Shown in pieces: positions 16,781 to 26,654 of a stretch of 26,736 nt of DNA. The translations under genes were made by a program, and so were the position numbers. Below the pieces are notes generated by a model, which was given only the letters and a program-made list of their open reading frames with translations, ran no database searches and was not told the DNA's origin. How positions within the stretch are numbered: position 1 is the first letter of the stretch; each line of letters opens with the position of its first letter. Source of the DNA: an uncultured Porphyromonas sp. (GTDB lineage Bacteria; Bacteroidota; Bacteroidia; Bacteroidales; Porphyromonadaceae); NCBI GenBank assembly GCA_900554935.1, contig USJF01000001.1, positions 1 through 26,736 of the forward strand, written 5' to 3'.

Positions 16781-16990
16781 TTAATCGTTAATACTTCCTT
16801 GCTCAACGGTCTTCTCGTTGAGAACGGTATGGAGACGTGCCACCAGCTTCCGCTGGTCGTTGAGAGATGAAGGCTTATCGAGAGGAGTTACTCTGTGCTG
16901 GAGCTGCATCCTCTGATACCTTACTGTCTCTGTCTCGATTCTCTCTTTTAGCTCCTGTACCGTGAGGTCTCTTAATTCATTACTCTTCAT
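16781..16990 (-). CDS. rpmC: 50S ribosomal protein L29
   Basis: L29 is a two-helix protein at the nascent-chain exit that, with L23, forms part of the SRP and trigger-factor docking area. The 69-residue sequence starts MKSNELRDLTVQELKERIETETVRYQRMQLQHRVTPLDKPSSLNDQRKLVARLHTVLNEK, the expected helix-loop-helix. It lies between rplP and rpsQ, as usual. The short tail after the second helix (TVEQGSIND) is not conserved. Confidence 0.96.
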   Translation of the reverse strand: MKSNELRDLTVQELKERIETETVRYQRMQLQHRVTPLDKPSSLNDQRKLVARLHTVLNEKTVEQGSIND

Positions 16991-17018
16991 ACTGATTTAC
17001 TTATATGTAGTACAGAAA

Positions 17019-17438
17019 TTAAAATTCATAGTCACGGCGAACCACGAACTTAGTGGTTACTGGGAGCTTCTGAGCGGCAAGGCGTAGAGCCTCTTTTGCT
17101 ACTGCATAGCTGACACCCTCTACCTCAAATAGCATACGTCCAGGGGTTACAGGAGCTACGAAGCCCTCTGGGTTACCTTTACCTTTACCCATACGTACCT
17201 CTGCTGGCTTAGCAGTGATAGGCTTATCAGGGAAAATACGCACCCACACCTGACCTTGACGTTGCATATATCTAGTCACAGCGATACGTGCCGCCTCTAT
17301 CTGGCGACCAGTAATCCAGCAAGTCTGTAGCGACTTGATGCCGAAAGAGCCAAACGCTAGCTGATTGCCACGCTGGGCATCACCCTTCATGCGACCCTTT
17401 TGCTGCCTTCTGAACTTGGTCTTTTTTGGTTGTAACAT
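17019..17438 (-). CDS. rplP: 50S ribosomal protein L16
   Basis: L16 binds near the A site and is needed for late 50S maturation. The 139-residue protein starts [97 protein letters not shown]. The [11 protein letters not shown] loop is the conserved rRNA-contacting region. The length is a little over that of E. coli (136). It lies 47 bp after rpsC and 28 bp before rpmC. Confidence 0.98.
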   Translation of the reverse strand: MLQPKKTKFRRQQKGRMKGDAQRGNQLAFGSFGIKSLQTCWITGRQIEAARIAVTRYMQRQGQVWVRIFPDKPITAKPAEVRMGKGKGNPEGFVAPVTPGRMLFEVEGVSYAVAKEALRLAAQKLPVTTKFVVRRDYEF

Positions 17439-17485
17439 ATCTTATGTCTTATCTTCAATTTTATACTTCGTTAGCGGATAGCAGC

Positions 17486-18232
17486 TTAGCGATCATTACG
17501 TCCGCCCCTATTGCCTCTGCGACGACCTCCACGTGCACCACGACCACCATCACGACGTGGACGATTGTCACGTTGCTGTGTGAAGTCAGGAGCAAGGTCA
17601 CGCTTACCGTATACCTCTCCGTGGCAGATCCATACCTTTACACCGATGGCACCTACTTTGGTACGTGCCTCTTCAAGGGCATAGTCAATATCAGCGCGAA
17701 GGGTATGAAGTGGTGTACGTCCCTCCTTGAACATCTCACTACGTGCCATCTCTGCTCCGTTGAGCCTACCACTTAGCTGCACTTTGATACCTTCAGCACC
17801 AGTGCGCATAGCATTGCCCACAGCCTGCTTTACAGCTCTACGATAGTTCATACGTCCTTCGAGCTGACGTGCGATATTCTCTGCCACGATCTTAGCATCA
17901 ACATCAGGTCTACGGATCTCAAAGATATTGATCTGTACCTCCTTGTCCGTGAAGCGCTTTAGCTCCTCACGTAGCTTATCTACCTCAGTACCTCCACGTC
18001 CAATGATATGGCCAGGGCGTGCTGAGCAAATAGTGATTGTGACTAGTTTTAGCGTGCGCTCGATAACTACCCTAGATACACTTGCACGAGAGAGGCGAGC
18101 CTCGATATAGGTGCGAAGCTTATAATCCTCTAGGAGAGTGTCGGCGAGATCACTTTTCTTGCCGAACCAATTAGAGTCCCAGCCCCTAATGATTCCTAAG
18201 CGATTGCTTATTGGATTTGTCTTTTGTCCCAT
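17486..18232 (-). CDS. rpsC: 30S ribosomal protein S3
   Basis: S3 forms part of the mRNA entry channel with S4 and S5. The 248-residue protein starts [26 protein letters not shown]. It contains the KH domain with [20 protein letters not shown], then the C-terminal domain ([36 protein letters not shown]... [34 protein letters not shown]). It ends in an Arg/Gly-rich tail of about 25 residues ([21 protein letters not shown]), absent from the shorter E. coli protein (233). The tail is probably RNA-binding. The gene follows rplV after 26 bp. Confidence 0.97.
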   Translation of the reverse strand: MGQKTNPISNRLGIIRGWDSNWFGKKSDLADTLLEDYKLRTYIEARLSRASVSRVVIERTLKLVTITICSARPGHIIGRGGTEVDKLREELKRFTDKEVQINIFEIRRPDVDAKIVAENIARQLEGRMNYRRAVKQAVGNAMRTGAEGIKVQLSGRLNGAEMARSEMFKEGRTPLHTLRADIDYALEEARTKVGAIGVKVWICHGEVYGKRDLAPDFTQQRDNRPRRDGGRGARGGRRRGNRGGRNDR

Positions 18233-18258
18233 CTACAAATTATTTGCTTAGAATGTGC

Positions 18259-18666
18259 TTAATTCTCTTCCGCGTTGGGAAGTGTATCTACATAAATAGT
18301 CAAGTGGTTGCTTCTCTTACGGATTCTACAACCTCTACCTTGAGCTCTCGGACGGAGTCGCTTTAGCGTCATACTCTCATCCACATAAATCTTGGAGACA
18401 TAGAGTTCTCCCTCCTCAGCCTGGCGGCCATTCTTTTGCTCCCAATTAGAGATGGCACTACGTAGTAGCTTCTCCATTGGTGTAGCCGCTAGCTTGCTCG
18501 AATATCTCAGTACGCCAAGAGCTTTATTCACCTCCATACCACGTACCATATCCGCTACCAAACGCATCTTACGTGGAGAGGAAGGGATATTGACAAGCCT
18601 AGCAAAGTACTGAGTACTGCGTGCCTCTTTGCGTTGCTCAGCGGCTAGCTTCTTCCTTTTACCCAT
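18259..18666 (-). CDS. rplV: 50S ribosomal protein L22
   Basis: L22 lines the nascent-chain exit tunnel with a long beta-hairpin that also forms the macrolide-sensitive constriction. The 135-residue protein has the conserved start of the fold ([55 protein letters not shown]). The tunnel hairpin and C-terminus read [36 protein letters not shown]. The hairpin is intact, with no obvious resistance-type deletion. It is slightly longer than E. coli L22 (110) because of its N-terminal extension. Confidence 0.98.
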   Translation of the reverse strand: MGKRKKLAAEQRKEARSTQYFARLVNIPSSPRKMRLVADMVRGMEVNKALGVLRYSSKLAATPMEKLLRSAISNWEQKNGRQAEEGELYVSKIYVDESMTLKRLRPRAQGRGCRIRKRSNHLTIYVDTLPNAEEN

Positions 18667-18707
18667 ATTAGTTACTATCTAATTTTATTTAATGTCCCGT
18701 GGTGGGG

Positions 18708-18974
18708 TTACTTTCTATTACCACTGTGTCCACGGAAGGTACGAGTAGGTGCAAATTCACCTAGCTTGTGTCCAACCATATTCTCAGTTACAAACACTGG
18801 GATAAACTTATTCCCATTGTGTACAGCTATTGTGTGCCCTACGAAGTCGGGTGAAATCATTGATGCACGGCTCCATGTCTTGATGACACTTTTCTTGCCA
18901 CTCTCATTCATCTCAAGTACTCGCTTCTCAAGCTTTAGCTCGATGTAGGGTCCTTTTTTTAGTGAACGACTCAT
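18708..18974 (-). CDS. rpsS: 30S ribosomal protein S19
   Basis: S19 lies in the head of the 30S subunit, bound to S13. From ATG at 18974 it is 88 residues: [20 protein letters not shown]... [57 protein letters not shown], all typical. An in-frame ATG at 19004 would add [10 protein letters not shown]. The shorter start is chosen because MSRS(L/V)KKGPY is the universal N-terminus, and it leaves 46 bp to the rplB stop. It lies 41 bp before rplV. Confidence 0.97.
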   Translation of the reverse strand: MSRSLKKGPYIELKLEKRVLEMNESGKKSVIKTWSRASMISPDFVGHTIAVHNGNKFIPVFVTENMVGHKLGEFAPTRTFRGHSGNRK

Positions 18975-19020
18975 ATCTTTATTCAGTACATTAAGTTGGT
19001 TCAATACTTACCTGAAGCGA

Positions 19021-19854
19021 TTACTTACGCTTCTTCTTACGACCCTCAATGATATACTTAGAGGAGTGCTTCTTAGGTGCACGAGTCTTCAGACCCTTAG
19101 CATATAGACCTGTACGGCTACGTGGGTGTCCACCAGACGCACGACCTTCACCACCACCCATTGGGTGATCTACTGGGTTCATCGCTACACCACGAACACG
19201 AGGACGGCGACCCAACCAGCGGGTACGTCCAGCCTTACCACTTCTTTCAAGAGCGTGGTCAGAGTTGCCCACACTACCTACGGTAGCCTTACAAGCTGCC
19301 AAGATACGACGCACTTCACCGCTAGGCATCTTGATAACTACATAAGTTCCCTCACGAGAAGTAAGCTGCGCGAAAGAGCCAGCGCTACGCACCATCTTGG
19401 CACCTTGGCCAGGGCGGAGCTCGATATTGTGGACTACGGTACCTACAGGGATTTTACCTAGAGGTAGAGCATTTCCTACCTCAGGAGCTGCATCCTCACC
19501 AGATAGTACAGTTCTACCAACTTCCAGTCCGTCTGGTGCTAGGATATAGGCCTTCTCACCATCAGCGTAGTAAAGTAGAGCGATACGAGCTGATCTATTT
19601 GGATCGTACTCGATAGCTTTTACTGTTGCAGGAATACCATCTTTCCTTCTCTTGAAATCGATGATACGGTACTGCTTCTTGTGACCGCCACCGATATTGC
19701 GCATCGTCATCTTACCGATATTGTTACGCCCACCGGTTCTTTTCTTTGATGCGATTAGAGACTTCTCCGGTGTACTCTTAGTGACTTTATCAAATGCACC
19801 GATAATCTTATGTCTTTGCCCAGGCGTAGTGGGCTTTAATTTACGTATTCCCAT
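19021..19854 (-). CDS. rplB: 50S ribosomal protein L2
   Basis: L2 is a central protein of the 50S core and is required for subunit joining and peptidyl transfer. The 277-residue protein starts [33 protein letters not shown]. It carries [29 protein letters not shown] and the catalytic-region block [38 protein letters not shown], which contains the conserved His near the peptidyl-transferase centre. Length matches the family (about 274). It lies 6 bp after rplW. Confidence 0.98.
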   Translation of the reverse strand: MGIRKLKPTTPGQRHKIIGAFDKVTKSTPEKSLIASKKRTGGRNNIGKMTMRNIGGGHKKQYRIIDFKRRKDGIPATVKAIEYDPNRSARIALLYYADGEKAYILAPDGLEVGRTVLSGEDAAPEVGNALPLGKIPVGTVVHNIELRPGQGAKMVRSAGSFAQLTSREGTYVVIKMPSGEVRRILAACKATVGSVGNSDHALERSGKAGRTRWLGRRPRVRGVAMNPVDHPMGGGEGRASGGHPRSRTGLYAKGLKTRAPKKHSSKYIIEGRKKKRK

Positions 19855-19860
19855 TTTTTA

Positions 19861-20157
19861 TCAAATGTTACTAAAGAAGTCTATCACTTGCCCCTCTTTA
19901 AGTGTTACGATTGCCTTTTTGAACGCAGGTTTTTGTCCTACGATAAGACCGCCCTTGGTATAACGCTGCATACGCTTACCATCGTAGTTGATAGTATTAA
20001 CGCTCACCACGTTTACGTCGTACATCTTCTCTACAGCCTCCTTGATCTCGGTCTTATTTGCGTTACGAGCCACTTTGAAGCCATAGCGATTGGGCATCTT
20101 TTCGGTGATGTCCGTCAACTTTTCAGTAATAATAGGTTGTAATAAAATACCTCTCAT
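19861..20157 (-). CDS. rplW: 50S ribosomal protein L23
   Basis: L23 is the docking site for trigger factor and SRP at the tunnel exit. The 98-residue protein starts MRGILLQPIITEKLTDITEKMPNRYGFKVARNANKTEIKEAVEKMYDVNVVSVNTINYDGKRMQRYTKGG, a clear L23 with the IITEK motif. The length is normal for the bacterial form. It lies 30 bp after rplD and 6 bp before rplB. Confidence 0.97.
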   Translation of the reverse strand: MRGILLQPIITEKLTDITEKMPNRYGFKVARNANKTEIKEAVEKMYDVNVVSVNTINYDGKRMQRYTKGGLIVGQKPAFKKAIVTLKEGQVIDFFSNI

Positions 20158-20187
20158 ACTATTTATAATTCTCTCTAAAGTGTCCCG

Positions 20188-20820
20188 TTACTTCTTTGCT
20201 AGTAGGTCAGTCAGCATTGTGAGTGCACTTTCAGTCAATACCAATTGCTTAGCATTGAGTAGATTGTAAGTGCTCACATCCTCCGCCTGCATCACGCTTA
20301 CGGTAGGGATATTGCGAGCCGACATAAGGAGGGTATTATCTATCCCACCTAGGAGTACCAAGCTCTTTACATCATCAATCTTCAGAGCCTTTAGTACCGA
20401 TACAAATTGCTTGGTCTTAGGAGCCTCAAAGGAGAAGTCCTCTACCACAGTGATCTCATTGGCGCTTGCCTTACGGCTAAGAGCAGAGATACGTGCCAGT
20501 TGCTTAACCTTCTTATTTACCTTTTGTTCATAATCACGTGGACGTGGGCCGAATACCGTACCACCACCTCTCAAAAGAGGGCTCTTGATACTACCTCTAC
20601 GTGCTCCACCAGTACCTTTTTGGCGGAAGAGCTTGCGGGTACTAAAGGCCACTTCACCACGCTCCTTAGTCTTATGAGTACCTTGTCTCTTATTAGCTAA
20701 GTAGCGCTTCACGTCTAGATAAATGACATGATCATTAGGCTCAACTCCAAATACAGAAGCATCCAGAGTTACCTTACGTCCGGTCTCCTGACCGTTGATG
20801 TTCAATACATTTAATTCCAT
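20188..20820 (-). CDS. rplD: 50S ribosomal protein L4
   Basis: L4 lines the exit tunnel and, in E. coli, represses the S10 operon by attenuation in its leader. The 210-residue protein begins [109 protein letters not shown]. The GTGGARRG tunnel loop is typical. Whether the E. coli type of control applies here is unknown; no matching leader is evident before rpsJ. It lies 5 bp after rplC. Confidence 0.98.
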   Translation of the reverse strand: MELNVLNINGQETGRKVTLDASVFGVEPNDHVIYLDVKRYLANKRQGTHKTKERGEVAFSTRKLFRQKGTGGARRGSIKSPLLRGGGTVFGPRPRDYEQKVNKKVKQLARISALSRKASANEITVVEDFSFEAPKTKQFVSVLKALKIDDVKSLVLLGGIDNTLLMSARNIPTVSVMQAEDVSTYNLLNAKQLVLTESALTMLTDLLAKK

Positions 20821-20825
20821 ATCGC

Positions 20826-21443
20826 TTAGATATTTACTAATAAGATGGTACCTTTTGCTCCAGGCACGCTACCCTTTACCACGAGGGCGTTTTGCTCTGG
20901 AAGCACTTTAATCACACGTAGGTTTTCGATAGTTACCCTGCGGTTACCATCTTGACCTGCCATCCTCATACCCTTCACTACCTTAGAGGGTGTAGCACAC
21001 GCTCCGATAGATCCAGGTGCTCTGAGCCTATTCTTTTGACCGTGGGTTGTCTGGCCCACACCGCCGAAGTTGTGACGCTTTACAACGCCCTGAAATCCTT
21101 TACCCTTAGAGGTACCGATAACATCGACATAAGCGACGCCATTGAAGATCTCAGCATTGATCACATCACCCAACTTGTACTCCTTGTCAAAATTATTGAA
21201 CTCGGCCAAGTGTCTCTTGGGGGTTACTCCAGCCTTAGCGAAGTGGCCTTGCTCAGCCTTATTGGTATGCTTCTCCTTCTTATCCTCGAAGCCCAATTGG
21301 ATAGCCTCATAGCCATCCACCTCACTAGTCTTTACCTGAGTTACCACACAAGGACCTACTTCGATAACAGTGCATGGGATATTTTTCCCCTCGGCACTGA
21401 ATACGGATGTCATTCCGACTTTTTTTCCTATTAATCCTGGCAT
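20826..21443 (-). CDS. rplC: 50S ribosomal protein L3
   Basis: L3 initiates 50S assembly, and an extension of it reaches the peptidyl-transferase centre. The 205-residue protein starts [39 protein letters not shown]. Its core extension is [61 protein letters not shown]. The Gln of the GG.GQ.TTHG loop, the usual methylation site, is present. Between it and rpsJ upstream there is a 75-bp gap with a hairpin. Confidence 0.98.
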   Translation of the reverse strand: MPGLIGKKVGMTSVFSAEGKNIPCTVIEVGPCVVTQVKTSEVDGYEAIQLGFEDKKEKHTNKAEQGHFAKAGVTPKRHLAEFNNFDKEYKLGDVINAEIFNGVAYVDVIGTSKGKGFQGVVKRHNFGGVGQTTHGQKNRLRAPGSIGACATPSKVVKGMRMAGQDGNRRVTIENLRVIKVLPEQNALVVKGSVPGAKGTILLVNI

Positions 21444-21493
21444 TTCAGTCTCAACTTATTGGTTTGGTTTACAATATAATTCTATTTCTCTTG

Positions 21494-21534
21494 TAAGACA
21501 GACCTAAATCTCTACGGATTAGATATCTGTCTTA
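21494..21534 (-). promoter_or_regulatory. hairpin across the 3' end of rpsJ
   Basis: TAAGACAGA (21494-21502) pairs perfectly with TCTGTCTTA (21526-21534), a 9-bp stem spanning the rpsJ stop (21519-21521). Inside, CTAAATC and GATTAG can partly pair. No T tract follows on the minus strand. It might stabilise the 3' end of an upstream RNA or modulate read-through; no function is proven. Confidence 0.4.
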
Positions 21535-21830
21535 ATCTCAATCTCCACACCACTAGGGAGCACCAAGCGAGCCAAAGCATCTACAGTATTAGTACCTGCA
21601 TTGACGATATCGATGAGGCGCTTGTAGGTAGATAGCTGGAATTGCTCGCGGCTCTTCTTATTAACGAAAGTAGAGCGGTTCACGGTGAAGATACGCTTAC
21701 GAGTTGGCAGTGGAATAGGTCCACGTACAGTCACTCCCGTAGGCTCAACAGCCTTAACAATCTGCTCGGCCGACTTATCAACCAACGTGTGGTCGTAAGA
21801 CTTAATCTTGATTCTAATGACTTGATTCAT
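21519..21830 (-). CDS. rpsJ: 30S ribosomal protein S10
   Basis: S10 is a head protein of the 30S subunit and also the NusE partner of NusB in antitermination. The 103-residue sequence starts [75 protein letters not shown], which is fully typical. It lies 31 bp after fusA. The usual E. coli arrangement, with tuf between fusA and rpsJ, is absent. Confidence 0.98.
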   Translation of the reverse strand: MNQVIRIKIKSYDHTLVDKSAEQIVKAVEPTGVTVRGPIPLPTRKRIFTVNRSTFVNKKSREQFQLSTYKRLIDIVNAGTNTVDALARLVLPSGVEIEIKTDI

Positions 21831-21861
21831 ATGCTTGCAATGATTCTCTTTATTATCTCTA

Positions 21862-23985
21862 TTACTTAAGGAGCTCTACGTGTCCATCTACCTCCTCTAG
21901 CACAGCCTTAGCGTTAGAGGTCGACATCTCCTCGAAGTGGCTAAAGGTCATAGTACTTGTAGCTCGACCACTGGTGATAGTACGGAGGGCTGTTACATAA
22001 CCAAACATCTCTGCGAGAGGAGTCTTAGCCTTCACGATACGAGCACCATTGCGGTGAGTCTCCATACCCTCAACCTGGCCACGACGCTTATTAAGGTCAC
22101 CGATCACATCACCCATGCTCTCCTCAGGAGTTACCACCTCTACCTTCATAATAGGCTCTAGGAGGATTGGGTGTGCTTTAGCACATGCATTCTTAAAGGC
22201 TTGGATAGCACACACCTCGAAAGAGAGCTGGTCGGAGTCTACTGGGTGGAAAGAACCATCGAGCAAAGTCACCTTTAGTCCGTCCATAGGATAGCCTGCT
22301 AGCACACCATTCTTCATAGCACGCTCGAAGCCCTTCTGCACACTTGGTATATACTCACGTGGGATGTTACCACCCTTCACCTCATCGATAAATTGGAGGT
22401 CACCCTCAAAGTCCTTATCCTTAGGCTCTACACGAACGATGATATCGGCAAACTTACCGCGACCACCGGTCTGACGCTTGTACACCTCACGAAGCTCAAC
22501 TGGCTCAGAGATAGCCTCCTTGTAGCTAACCTGTGGGCGACCTTGGTTACACTCCACCTTAAACTCACGCTTCAGACGATCGATAATAATCTCAAGGTGA
22601 AGCTCACCCATACCGCTAATCACAGTCTGGCCAGTCTCCTCGTTGGTCTTCACGGTAAAGGTTGGATCCTCCTCGGCTAGCTTAGCAAGACCAATTCCGA
22701 GCTTATCCATATCCTTTTGAGTCTTAGGCTCCACAGCGATACCGATCACTGGATCTGGGAAGTCCATACTCTCGAGAGTAATAGGGTGCTCCTCATCACA
22801 AAGAGTATCACCAGTACGGATATCCTTGAAGCCTACTCCTGCTCCGATATCACCCACATTGATAAGCTCCATAGGATTTTGCTTATTTGAGTGCATCTGG
22901 AATAGACGGCTGATACGCTCCTTCTTCTCGCTACGGCTATTATAAACGTAGCTACCAGCCTCCAGCTTACCAGAGTAAACACGGAAGAAGCATAGGCGAC
23001 CCACATATGGGTCGGTAGCGATCTTAAAGGCAAGTGCACAAAGTGGCTCATCCTCATCTACCTTACGCACGATCACCTTCTCAGGATCACGTGGGTCAGT
23101 ACCCTCAATAGTAGGAGTATCTAGTGGGCTTGGAAGATAAGCACACACAGCATCAAGCAGTGGTTGTACCCCCTTATTCTTGAATGAAGTACCACAGATC
23201 ACAGGATTGATCTCCATAGATACAGTACCCTTGCGGATTGCTGCACGGATCTCATCCTCAGTGATAGTTGATGGGTCATCAAAATACTTCTCCATCAATG
23301 CCTCATCCACCTCAGCAAGGCTCTCAAGCATCTTCTCTCGCCACTCCTCGGCATCTGCCTTCACATCAGCTGGGATCTCTACGGTATCGTAGTGTGAGCC
23401 CATCTCCTCATCGTGCCATACGAGCGCCTTCATTGTCACGAGGTCTACCACCCCGATAAAGGTCTCCTCAGCACCGATTGGCACCTGAATTGGCACTGCG
23501 TGCGCACCAAGCATATCTTTTAGCTGGCGTACCACCTCATAGAAGTTGGCACCGCTACGGTCCATCTTATTAACATAAGCGATTCTAGGCACCTTGTACT
23601 TATCAGCCTGGCGCCATACCGTCTCACTCTGAGGTTGTACACCGCTCACTGCACAGAAAGCAGCCACGGTACCATCCAGGATACGTAGTGAGCGCTCCAC
23701 CTCCACGGTAAAGTCCACGTGCCCCGGAGTGTCAATCAGATTGATCTTATATTTCTCATTGTGATAGTTCCAGAAAGTAGTAGTTGCAGCACTGGTAATA
23801 GTGATACCACGCTCCTGCTCCTGTTCCATCCAGTCCATAGTTGCTGCACCGTCGTGTACCTCACCGATCTTATGAGTCAGACCAGTGTAGAATAGGATAC
23901 GCTCCGATGTAGTAGTTTTACCGGCATCAATATGCGCCATGATACCGATATTTCTAGTACGCTCTAAATGTGTCTTATTAGCCAT
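21862..23985 (-). CDS. fusA: translation elongation factor G
   Basis: EF-G is the GTPase that drives tRNA-mRNA translocation. The 707-residue protein shows the P-loop AHIDAGKTT (17-25), DTPGH (85-89) and NKMD (139-142). The switch region [14 protein letters not shown] and later domains II-V follow, ending near [20 protein letters not shown]. The first DxPGH-type motif and lengths are those of the canonical EF-G, not the EF-G2 paralogue. The gene lies 24 bp after rpsG and 31 bp before rpsJ. The protein is the target of fusidic acid; the copy shows no feature that would point to resistance by simple reading. Confidence 0.98.
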   Translation of the reverse strand: MANKTHLERTRNIGIMAHIDAGKTTTSERILFYTGLTHKIGEVHDGAATMDWMEQEQERGITITSAATTTFWNYHNEKYKINLIDTPGHVDFTVEVERSLRILDGTVAAFCAVSGVQPQSETVWRQADKYKVPRIAYVNKMDRSGANFYEVVRQLKDMLGAHAVPIQVPIGAEETFIGVVDLVTMKALVWHDEEMGSHYDTVEIPADVKADAEEWREKMLESLAEVDEALMEKYFDDPSTITEDEIRAAIRKGTVSMEINPVICGTSFKNKGVQPLLDAVCAYLPSPLDTPTIEGTDPRDPEKVIVRKVDEDEPLCALAFKIATDPYVGRLCFFRVYSGKLEAGSYVYNSRSEKKERISRLFQMHSNKQNPMELINVGDIGAGVGFKDIRTGDTLCDEEHPITLESMDFPDPVIGIAVEPKTQKDMDKLGIGLAKLAEEDPTFTVKTNEETGQTVISGMGELHLEIIIDRLKREFKVECNQGRPQVSYKEAISEPVELREVYKRQTGGRGKFADIIVRVEPKDKDFEGDLQFIDEVKGGNIPREYIPSVQKGFERAMKNGVLAGYPMDGLKVTLLDGSFHPVDSDQLSFEVCAIQAFKNACAKAHPILLEPIMKVEVVTPEESMGDVIGDLNKRRGQVEGMETHRNGARIVKAKTPLAEMFGYVTALRTITSGRATSTMTFSHFEEMSTSNAKAVLEEVDGHVELLK

Positions 23986-24009
23986 CTCTTATTGTTTCCT
24001 TTCTATTCT

Positions 24010-24486
24010 TTAGAACCTAAAGTGAGCAAATGCACGGTTAGCCTCAGCCATACGGTGCATATCCTCCTTACGCTTAAAGGCACCACCCTGCTGGTTGTAA
24101 GCGTCCATAATCTCAGCCGATAGCTTATCAGCCATTGTCTTACCGCCACGCTTGCGAGCGAATAGGATCATATTTTTCATTGAGATAGACTCCTTGCGCT
24201 CAGGTCTGATCTCAGTAGGCACCTGAAAGTTAGCACCACCAATTCTACGAGTCTTCACCTCCACTTGTGGAGTGATATTCTCGAGGGCAGTCTTCCAGAT
24301 TTCTAGAGGGGTCTTCTCCTCATTAGCCATCTTATTCTTTACGATCTCTAGTGCACCGTAAAAGATCTCAAAGGATAGATTCTTCTTGCCATCATACATC
24401 ATATGATTGACGAATCTAGTCACAGCGACATCATTGTACACTGGATCTGGCAATAATTGCCTCTTCTTTGGCTTTGCTTTTCTCAT
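24010..24486 (-). CDS. rpsG: 30S ribosomal protein S7
   Basis: S7 is the primary binder of the 16S 3' major domain and lies at the E-site. The 158-residue protein starts [52 protein letters not shown]. It continues into [24 protein letters not shown] and ends [24 protein letters not shown], as the family does (here [21 protein letters not shown]). It has an unusually long 595-bp spacer to the upstream rpsL. Confidence 0.97.
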   Translation of the reverse strand: MRKAKPKKRQLLPDPVYNDVAVTRFVNHMMYDGKKNLSFEIFYGALEIVKNKMANEEKTPLEIWKTALENITPQVEVKTRRIGGANFQVPTEIRPERKESISMKNMILFARKRGGKTMADKLSAEIMDAYNQQGGAFKRKEDMHRMAEANRAFAHFRF

Positions 24487-25081
24487 ATTATACTACAAAA
24501 AAAGTATCATTGTCTTGCAGTCCCTACAGCAGTGCCAGTCACAGCCATTCCTCTGTTGCTCACCGGCACACCTTCCTTGTAAGGCGCCAAGACCAAATCA
24601 GTATTTGTTTTGATTACACTTACGGTGCTCACCGTAAGTATTGAAAAAATAGACAACCCACACTTCGTTATTTCACCCCCTTGGCCTTCACTTCAAGACC
24701 ACCTCGGGGAGCATCCACCTCACTTGTGAGTTCTCCTCTCTTACGCATCTTCTCCTTTGCCCAGCTAGTCTTCCGACCCACTCCGCCTAGCCATCTTGGC
24801 CTGTCTCACATACACTATATATATATAGGTATGCTCAACCTTGGCGACACCCAAGTAATATCAATCTTTGGGCTAGCTCCAGATACTATAGTGACACCCT
24901 GCTACACTTAGGTAGCCCTGGCTCCAATTAGAGATCCCATCGTTCAGACCAATGGGCATCTCGCCACCATCTCATAAAGTCAATCTCTTTTGTATCCCCT
25001 CTACCTCTCCATGGAGAGTAGCACCACTGTGCCAGCTAAGAGGGCTTTTTCTGCGCATCCAGCCAAATAGCCTAGCTTGGA
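24487..25081 (-). other. 595-bp non-coding spacer between rpsL and rpsG
   Basis: No credible gene is seen. Short readings (for example a 44-codon minus frame ending at about 24674, and a 76-codon plus frame at 24681-24911) lack family features. The spacer contains a perfect 10-bp inverted repeat, ACTTACGGTG/CACCGTAAGT (24618-24639). It also has a palindrome CTCTCCATGGAGAG (25005-25018), CTCAC/GTGAG (24719-24730) and a short AT run (24817-24828). Neither a T-tract terminator nor a TAnnTTTG box on the minus strand was found, so it may simply be transcribed through. The 23-bp arrays seen elsewhere are absent. Confidence 0.7.
24618..24639. repeat. perfect 10-bp inverted repeat in the rpsL-rpsG spacer
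   Basis: ACTTACGGTG (24618-24627), two bases, then CACCGTAAGT (24630-24639). The hairpin would form on the rpsL-rpsG read-through RNA about 130 nt before rpsG. It is not followed by T on the minus strand, so it is not a standard intrinsic terminator. Confidence 0.7.
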
Positions 25082-25456
25082 TTACTTCTTAGGGCGCTTC
25101 ACACCATACTTACTACGGCGCTGCGTACGACCATTCACTCCAGCTGTATCTAGTGCACCACGCACGATGTGATAACGCACACCTGGCAAGTCCTTTACAC
25201 GACCGCCACGCACTAGTACGATAGAGTGCTCCTGTAGGTTGTGACCCTCACCTGGGATATAAGAGTTGACCTCCTTACCATTGGTGAGACGCACACGAGC
25301 CACCTTACGCATAGCTGAATTAGGCTTCTTAGGCGTAGTAGTATACACACGTACACACACGCCACGACGCTGTGGACAGCTATCCAAAGCTGGGCTCTTA
25401 CCTTTCTCCTCAATTGTCGCACGTCCCTTACGGACCAATTGTTGAATCGTTGGCAT
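25082..25456 (-). CDS. rpsL: 30S ribosomal protein S12
   Basis: S12 lies at the decoding centre and controls accuracy. The 124-residue protein starts [51 protein letters not shown]. Lys43 and Lys88, whose substitution gives streptomycin resistance in other bacteria, are both Lys, so it looks like a susceptible type. The end [25 protein letters not shown] is standard. It is the first gene of the cluster, with a Bacteroidetes-type promoter about 85 bp upstream. Confidence 0.98.
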   Translation of the reverse strand: MPTIQQLVRKGRATIEEKGKSPALDSCPQRRGVCVRVYTTTPKKPNSAMRKVARVRLTNGKEVNSYIPGEGHNLQEHSIVLVRGGRVKDLPGVRYHIVRGALDTAGVNGRTQRRSKYGVKRPKK

Positions 25457-25540
25457 CTTATCCTATCTTATTAAACAAATTATCTTTCTCTCTACGGCAG
25501 ACACCCGCCCACTATGAACGAGGTATACCATATCGGTGGG

Positions 25541-25572
25541 CAAAGGTACGACAAAATTTGATAACTACCAAG
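25541..25572 (-). promoter_or_regulatory. Bacteroidetes-type promoter for rpsL and the str-S10 genes
   Basis: On the minus strand CTTG (25572-25569) is followed after exactly 20 bp by TACCTTTG (25548-25541). The -7 box is a full match and the -33 box differs from TTTG at one base. Transcription would start near 25535, giving a leader of about 80 nt before rpsL. The -7 sequence and spacing match those of the promoter at 14298-14329. Confidence 0.68.
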
Positions 25573-25629
25573 TAAATAGCCAATTAAATCTTTTTCAGCT
25601 ACTTCAAGACGAGATATAGAAAGTTTTGG

Positions 25630-25637
25630 TACCTTTG
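25630..25637 (+). promoter_or_regulatory. -7 box for ribB, just before the FMN riboswitch
   Basis: TACCTTTG matches TAnnTTTG on the plus strand and ends a few bases before the first riboswitch stem at 25643, so transcription would begin about where the riboswitch begins. The -33 region lacks a TTTG at the right distance. The placement supports it more than the sequence alone. Confidence 0.55.
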
Positions 25638-25639
25638 GG

Positions 25640-25760
25640 AAAGATTCAAGAGGAGAGGTGTAATTCCTTACCGGTGGTATAGTCCACAACTCCCCTAGTG
25701 GGACTGATATGGTGAAATTCCATAACCGACGGTGATAGTCCGGATGGTATTCGAATCAAG
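25640..25760 (+). promoter_or_regulatory. FMN riboswitch (RFN element) controlling ribB
   Basis: The conserved RFN segments appear in order. The closing stem GATTC (25643-25647) pairs with GAATC (25753-25757). Inside are AGGAGAGGTGTAATTCCTTA, ACCGGTGGTATAGTCCAC, ACTGATATGGTGAAATTCCA, TAACCGACGGTGATAGTCCG and GATGG. The GGTGAAATTCC, ACCGACGGTGATAGTCCGGATG type core is diagnostic. FMN binding would lower ribB expression. A downstream UUCG-loop hairpin (CGAGGC UUCG GCTC-like, about 25777-25792) may be part of the expression platform; no T-rich terminator follows, so control may be at translation. Confidence 0.93.
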
Positions 25761-25866
25761 ATGCCGCTGACCCATTCGAGGCTTCGGCTCTGCAGTGTTG
25801 GCTCATCTACTTTTGTGTACCATTGATCCTCATAAATTTATAATCTAATAGTAACACAAAAAAGAA

Positions 25867-26508
25867 ATGAAACAAACCAACACAATTTCTCCAGCAGTAG
25901 AAGCCCGCATCCAAGCGGCAGTAGAAGCCCTTAGGGATGGCCGGGGCATCCTCCTTGTAGATGATGAAAATAGGGAGAATGAAGGCGACATCATCTTTTC
26001 CACCGAACGACTTACGCCACAAAACATCGCACTCATGATCCGTGAGTGCAGCGGTATCATCTGCCTCTGCCTTAAGCCCAAGAAGTGCCAAGAGCTCAAT
26101 CTACCTCAGATGGTACAGCACAACACGTGCGTCAATAACACCGCCTTTACCATCTCAATAGAGGCAAAGGAAGGGGTGACGACAGGGGTATCGGCCAAAG
26201 ATCGCTACGTGACGATCACAACGGCAGCACGCGAAGGGGCAAAACCCGAAGACTTGGTACACCCAGGGCATGTATTCCCGCTGCGAGCAAGAGAGAGTGG
26301 CGTACTGGAGCGTCGCGGACACACAGAGGGCAGCATAGATATAGTCTCCATTGCAGGCCTAGGTGAGACGGCGGTGCTCTGTGAGCTAACTAATGAAGAC
26401 GGCACTATGGCGCGTCTACCAGAGATCAAGAAGTTTGGCGTTGCACACAATATGCCAGTGCTCACAATCGAAGATATCGTTGAGTACCGACAGCTGGTTC
26501 AAGGCTAA
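25867..26508 (+). CDS. ribB: 3,4-dihydroxy-2-butanone 4-phosphate synthase
   Basis: RibB converts ribulose 5-phosphate into 3,4-dihydroxy-2-butanone 4-phosphate plus formate, giving the four-carbon part of riboflavin. The 213-residue protein has the acidic metal/substrate loop [10 protein letters not shown] (32-41). The block TTGVSAKDR (105-113), HPGHVFPLR (132-140) and the catalytic-region RRGHTE (149-154) follow. Length matches stand-alone RibB; there is no GTP cyclohydrolase II (RibA) domain after it, unlike RibBA fusions. It starts with ATG at 25867 after a leader of about 105 nt downstream of the FMN riboswitch. No other riboflavin gene is in the window. Confidence 0.97.
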   Translation: MKQTNTISPAVEARIQAAVEALRDGRGILLVDDENRENEGDIIFSTERLTPQNIALMIRECSGIICLCLKPKKCQELNLPQMVQHNTCVNNTAFTISIEAKEGVTTGVSAKDRYVTITTAAREGAKPEDLVHPGHVFPLRARESGVLERRGHTEGSIDIVSIAGLGETAVLCELTNEDGTMARLPEIKKFGVAHNMPVLTIEDIVEYRQLVQG

Positions 26509-26608
26509 TCCACACAATAATAGCAATATCAGCCCAAAACAAAGCGGAAGATGCACAAGGGGACACGCCAAAGCAACTCACCGCTAAATACCCTTAAACG
26601 AAAGCCAT

Positions 26609-26654
26609 TCGTCGAGATCGTATCTATAAAATTGCCGAGATACGATCTCGACGA
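26609..26654. repeat. 17-bp perfect inverted repeat downstream of ribB
   Basis: The arm at 26609-26625 (TCGTCGAGATCGTATCT) pairs perfectly with 26638-26654 around a 12-nt loop. It lies 100 bp after the ribB stop. Only a short T run (TCGTTT) follows, so a role as the ribB terminator is possible but weak. It overlaps two units of the 23-bp-period array. Confidence 0.8.

Noticed and set aside
21444..21518. E. coli-type S10 leader controlled by L4
   Set aside because: The E. coli leader precedes rpsJ; here only a short hairpin lies after rpsJ and no comparable structure was found before it.
24681..24911. 76-codon plus-strand ORF in the rpsL-rpsG spacer
   Set aside because: No family features, no promoter, low-complexity composition; an antisense frame of 44 codons nearby is equally unconvincing.
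26609..26654. Firm call of a ribB intrinsic terminator
   Set aside because: The stem is excellent but the following T run is very short and the hairpin belongs to the repeat family, so it is listed as a repeat.
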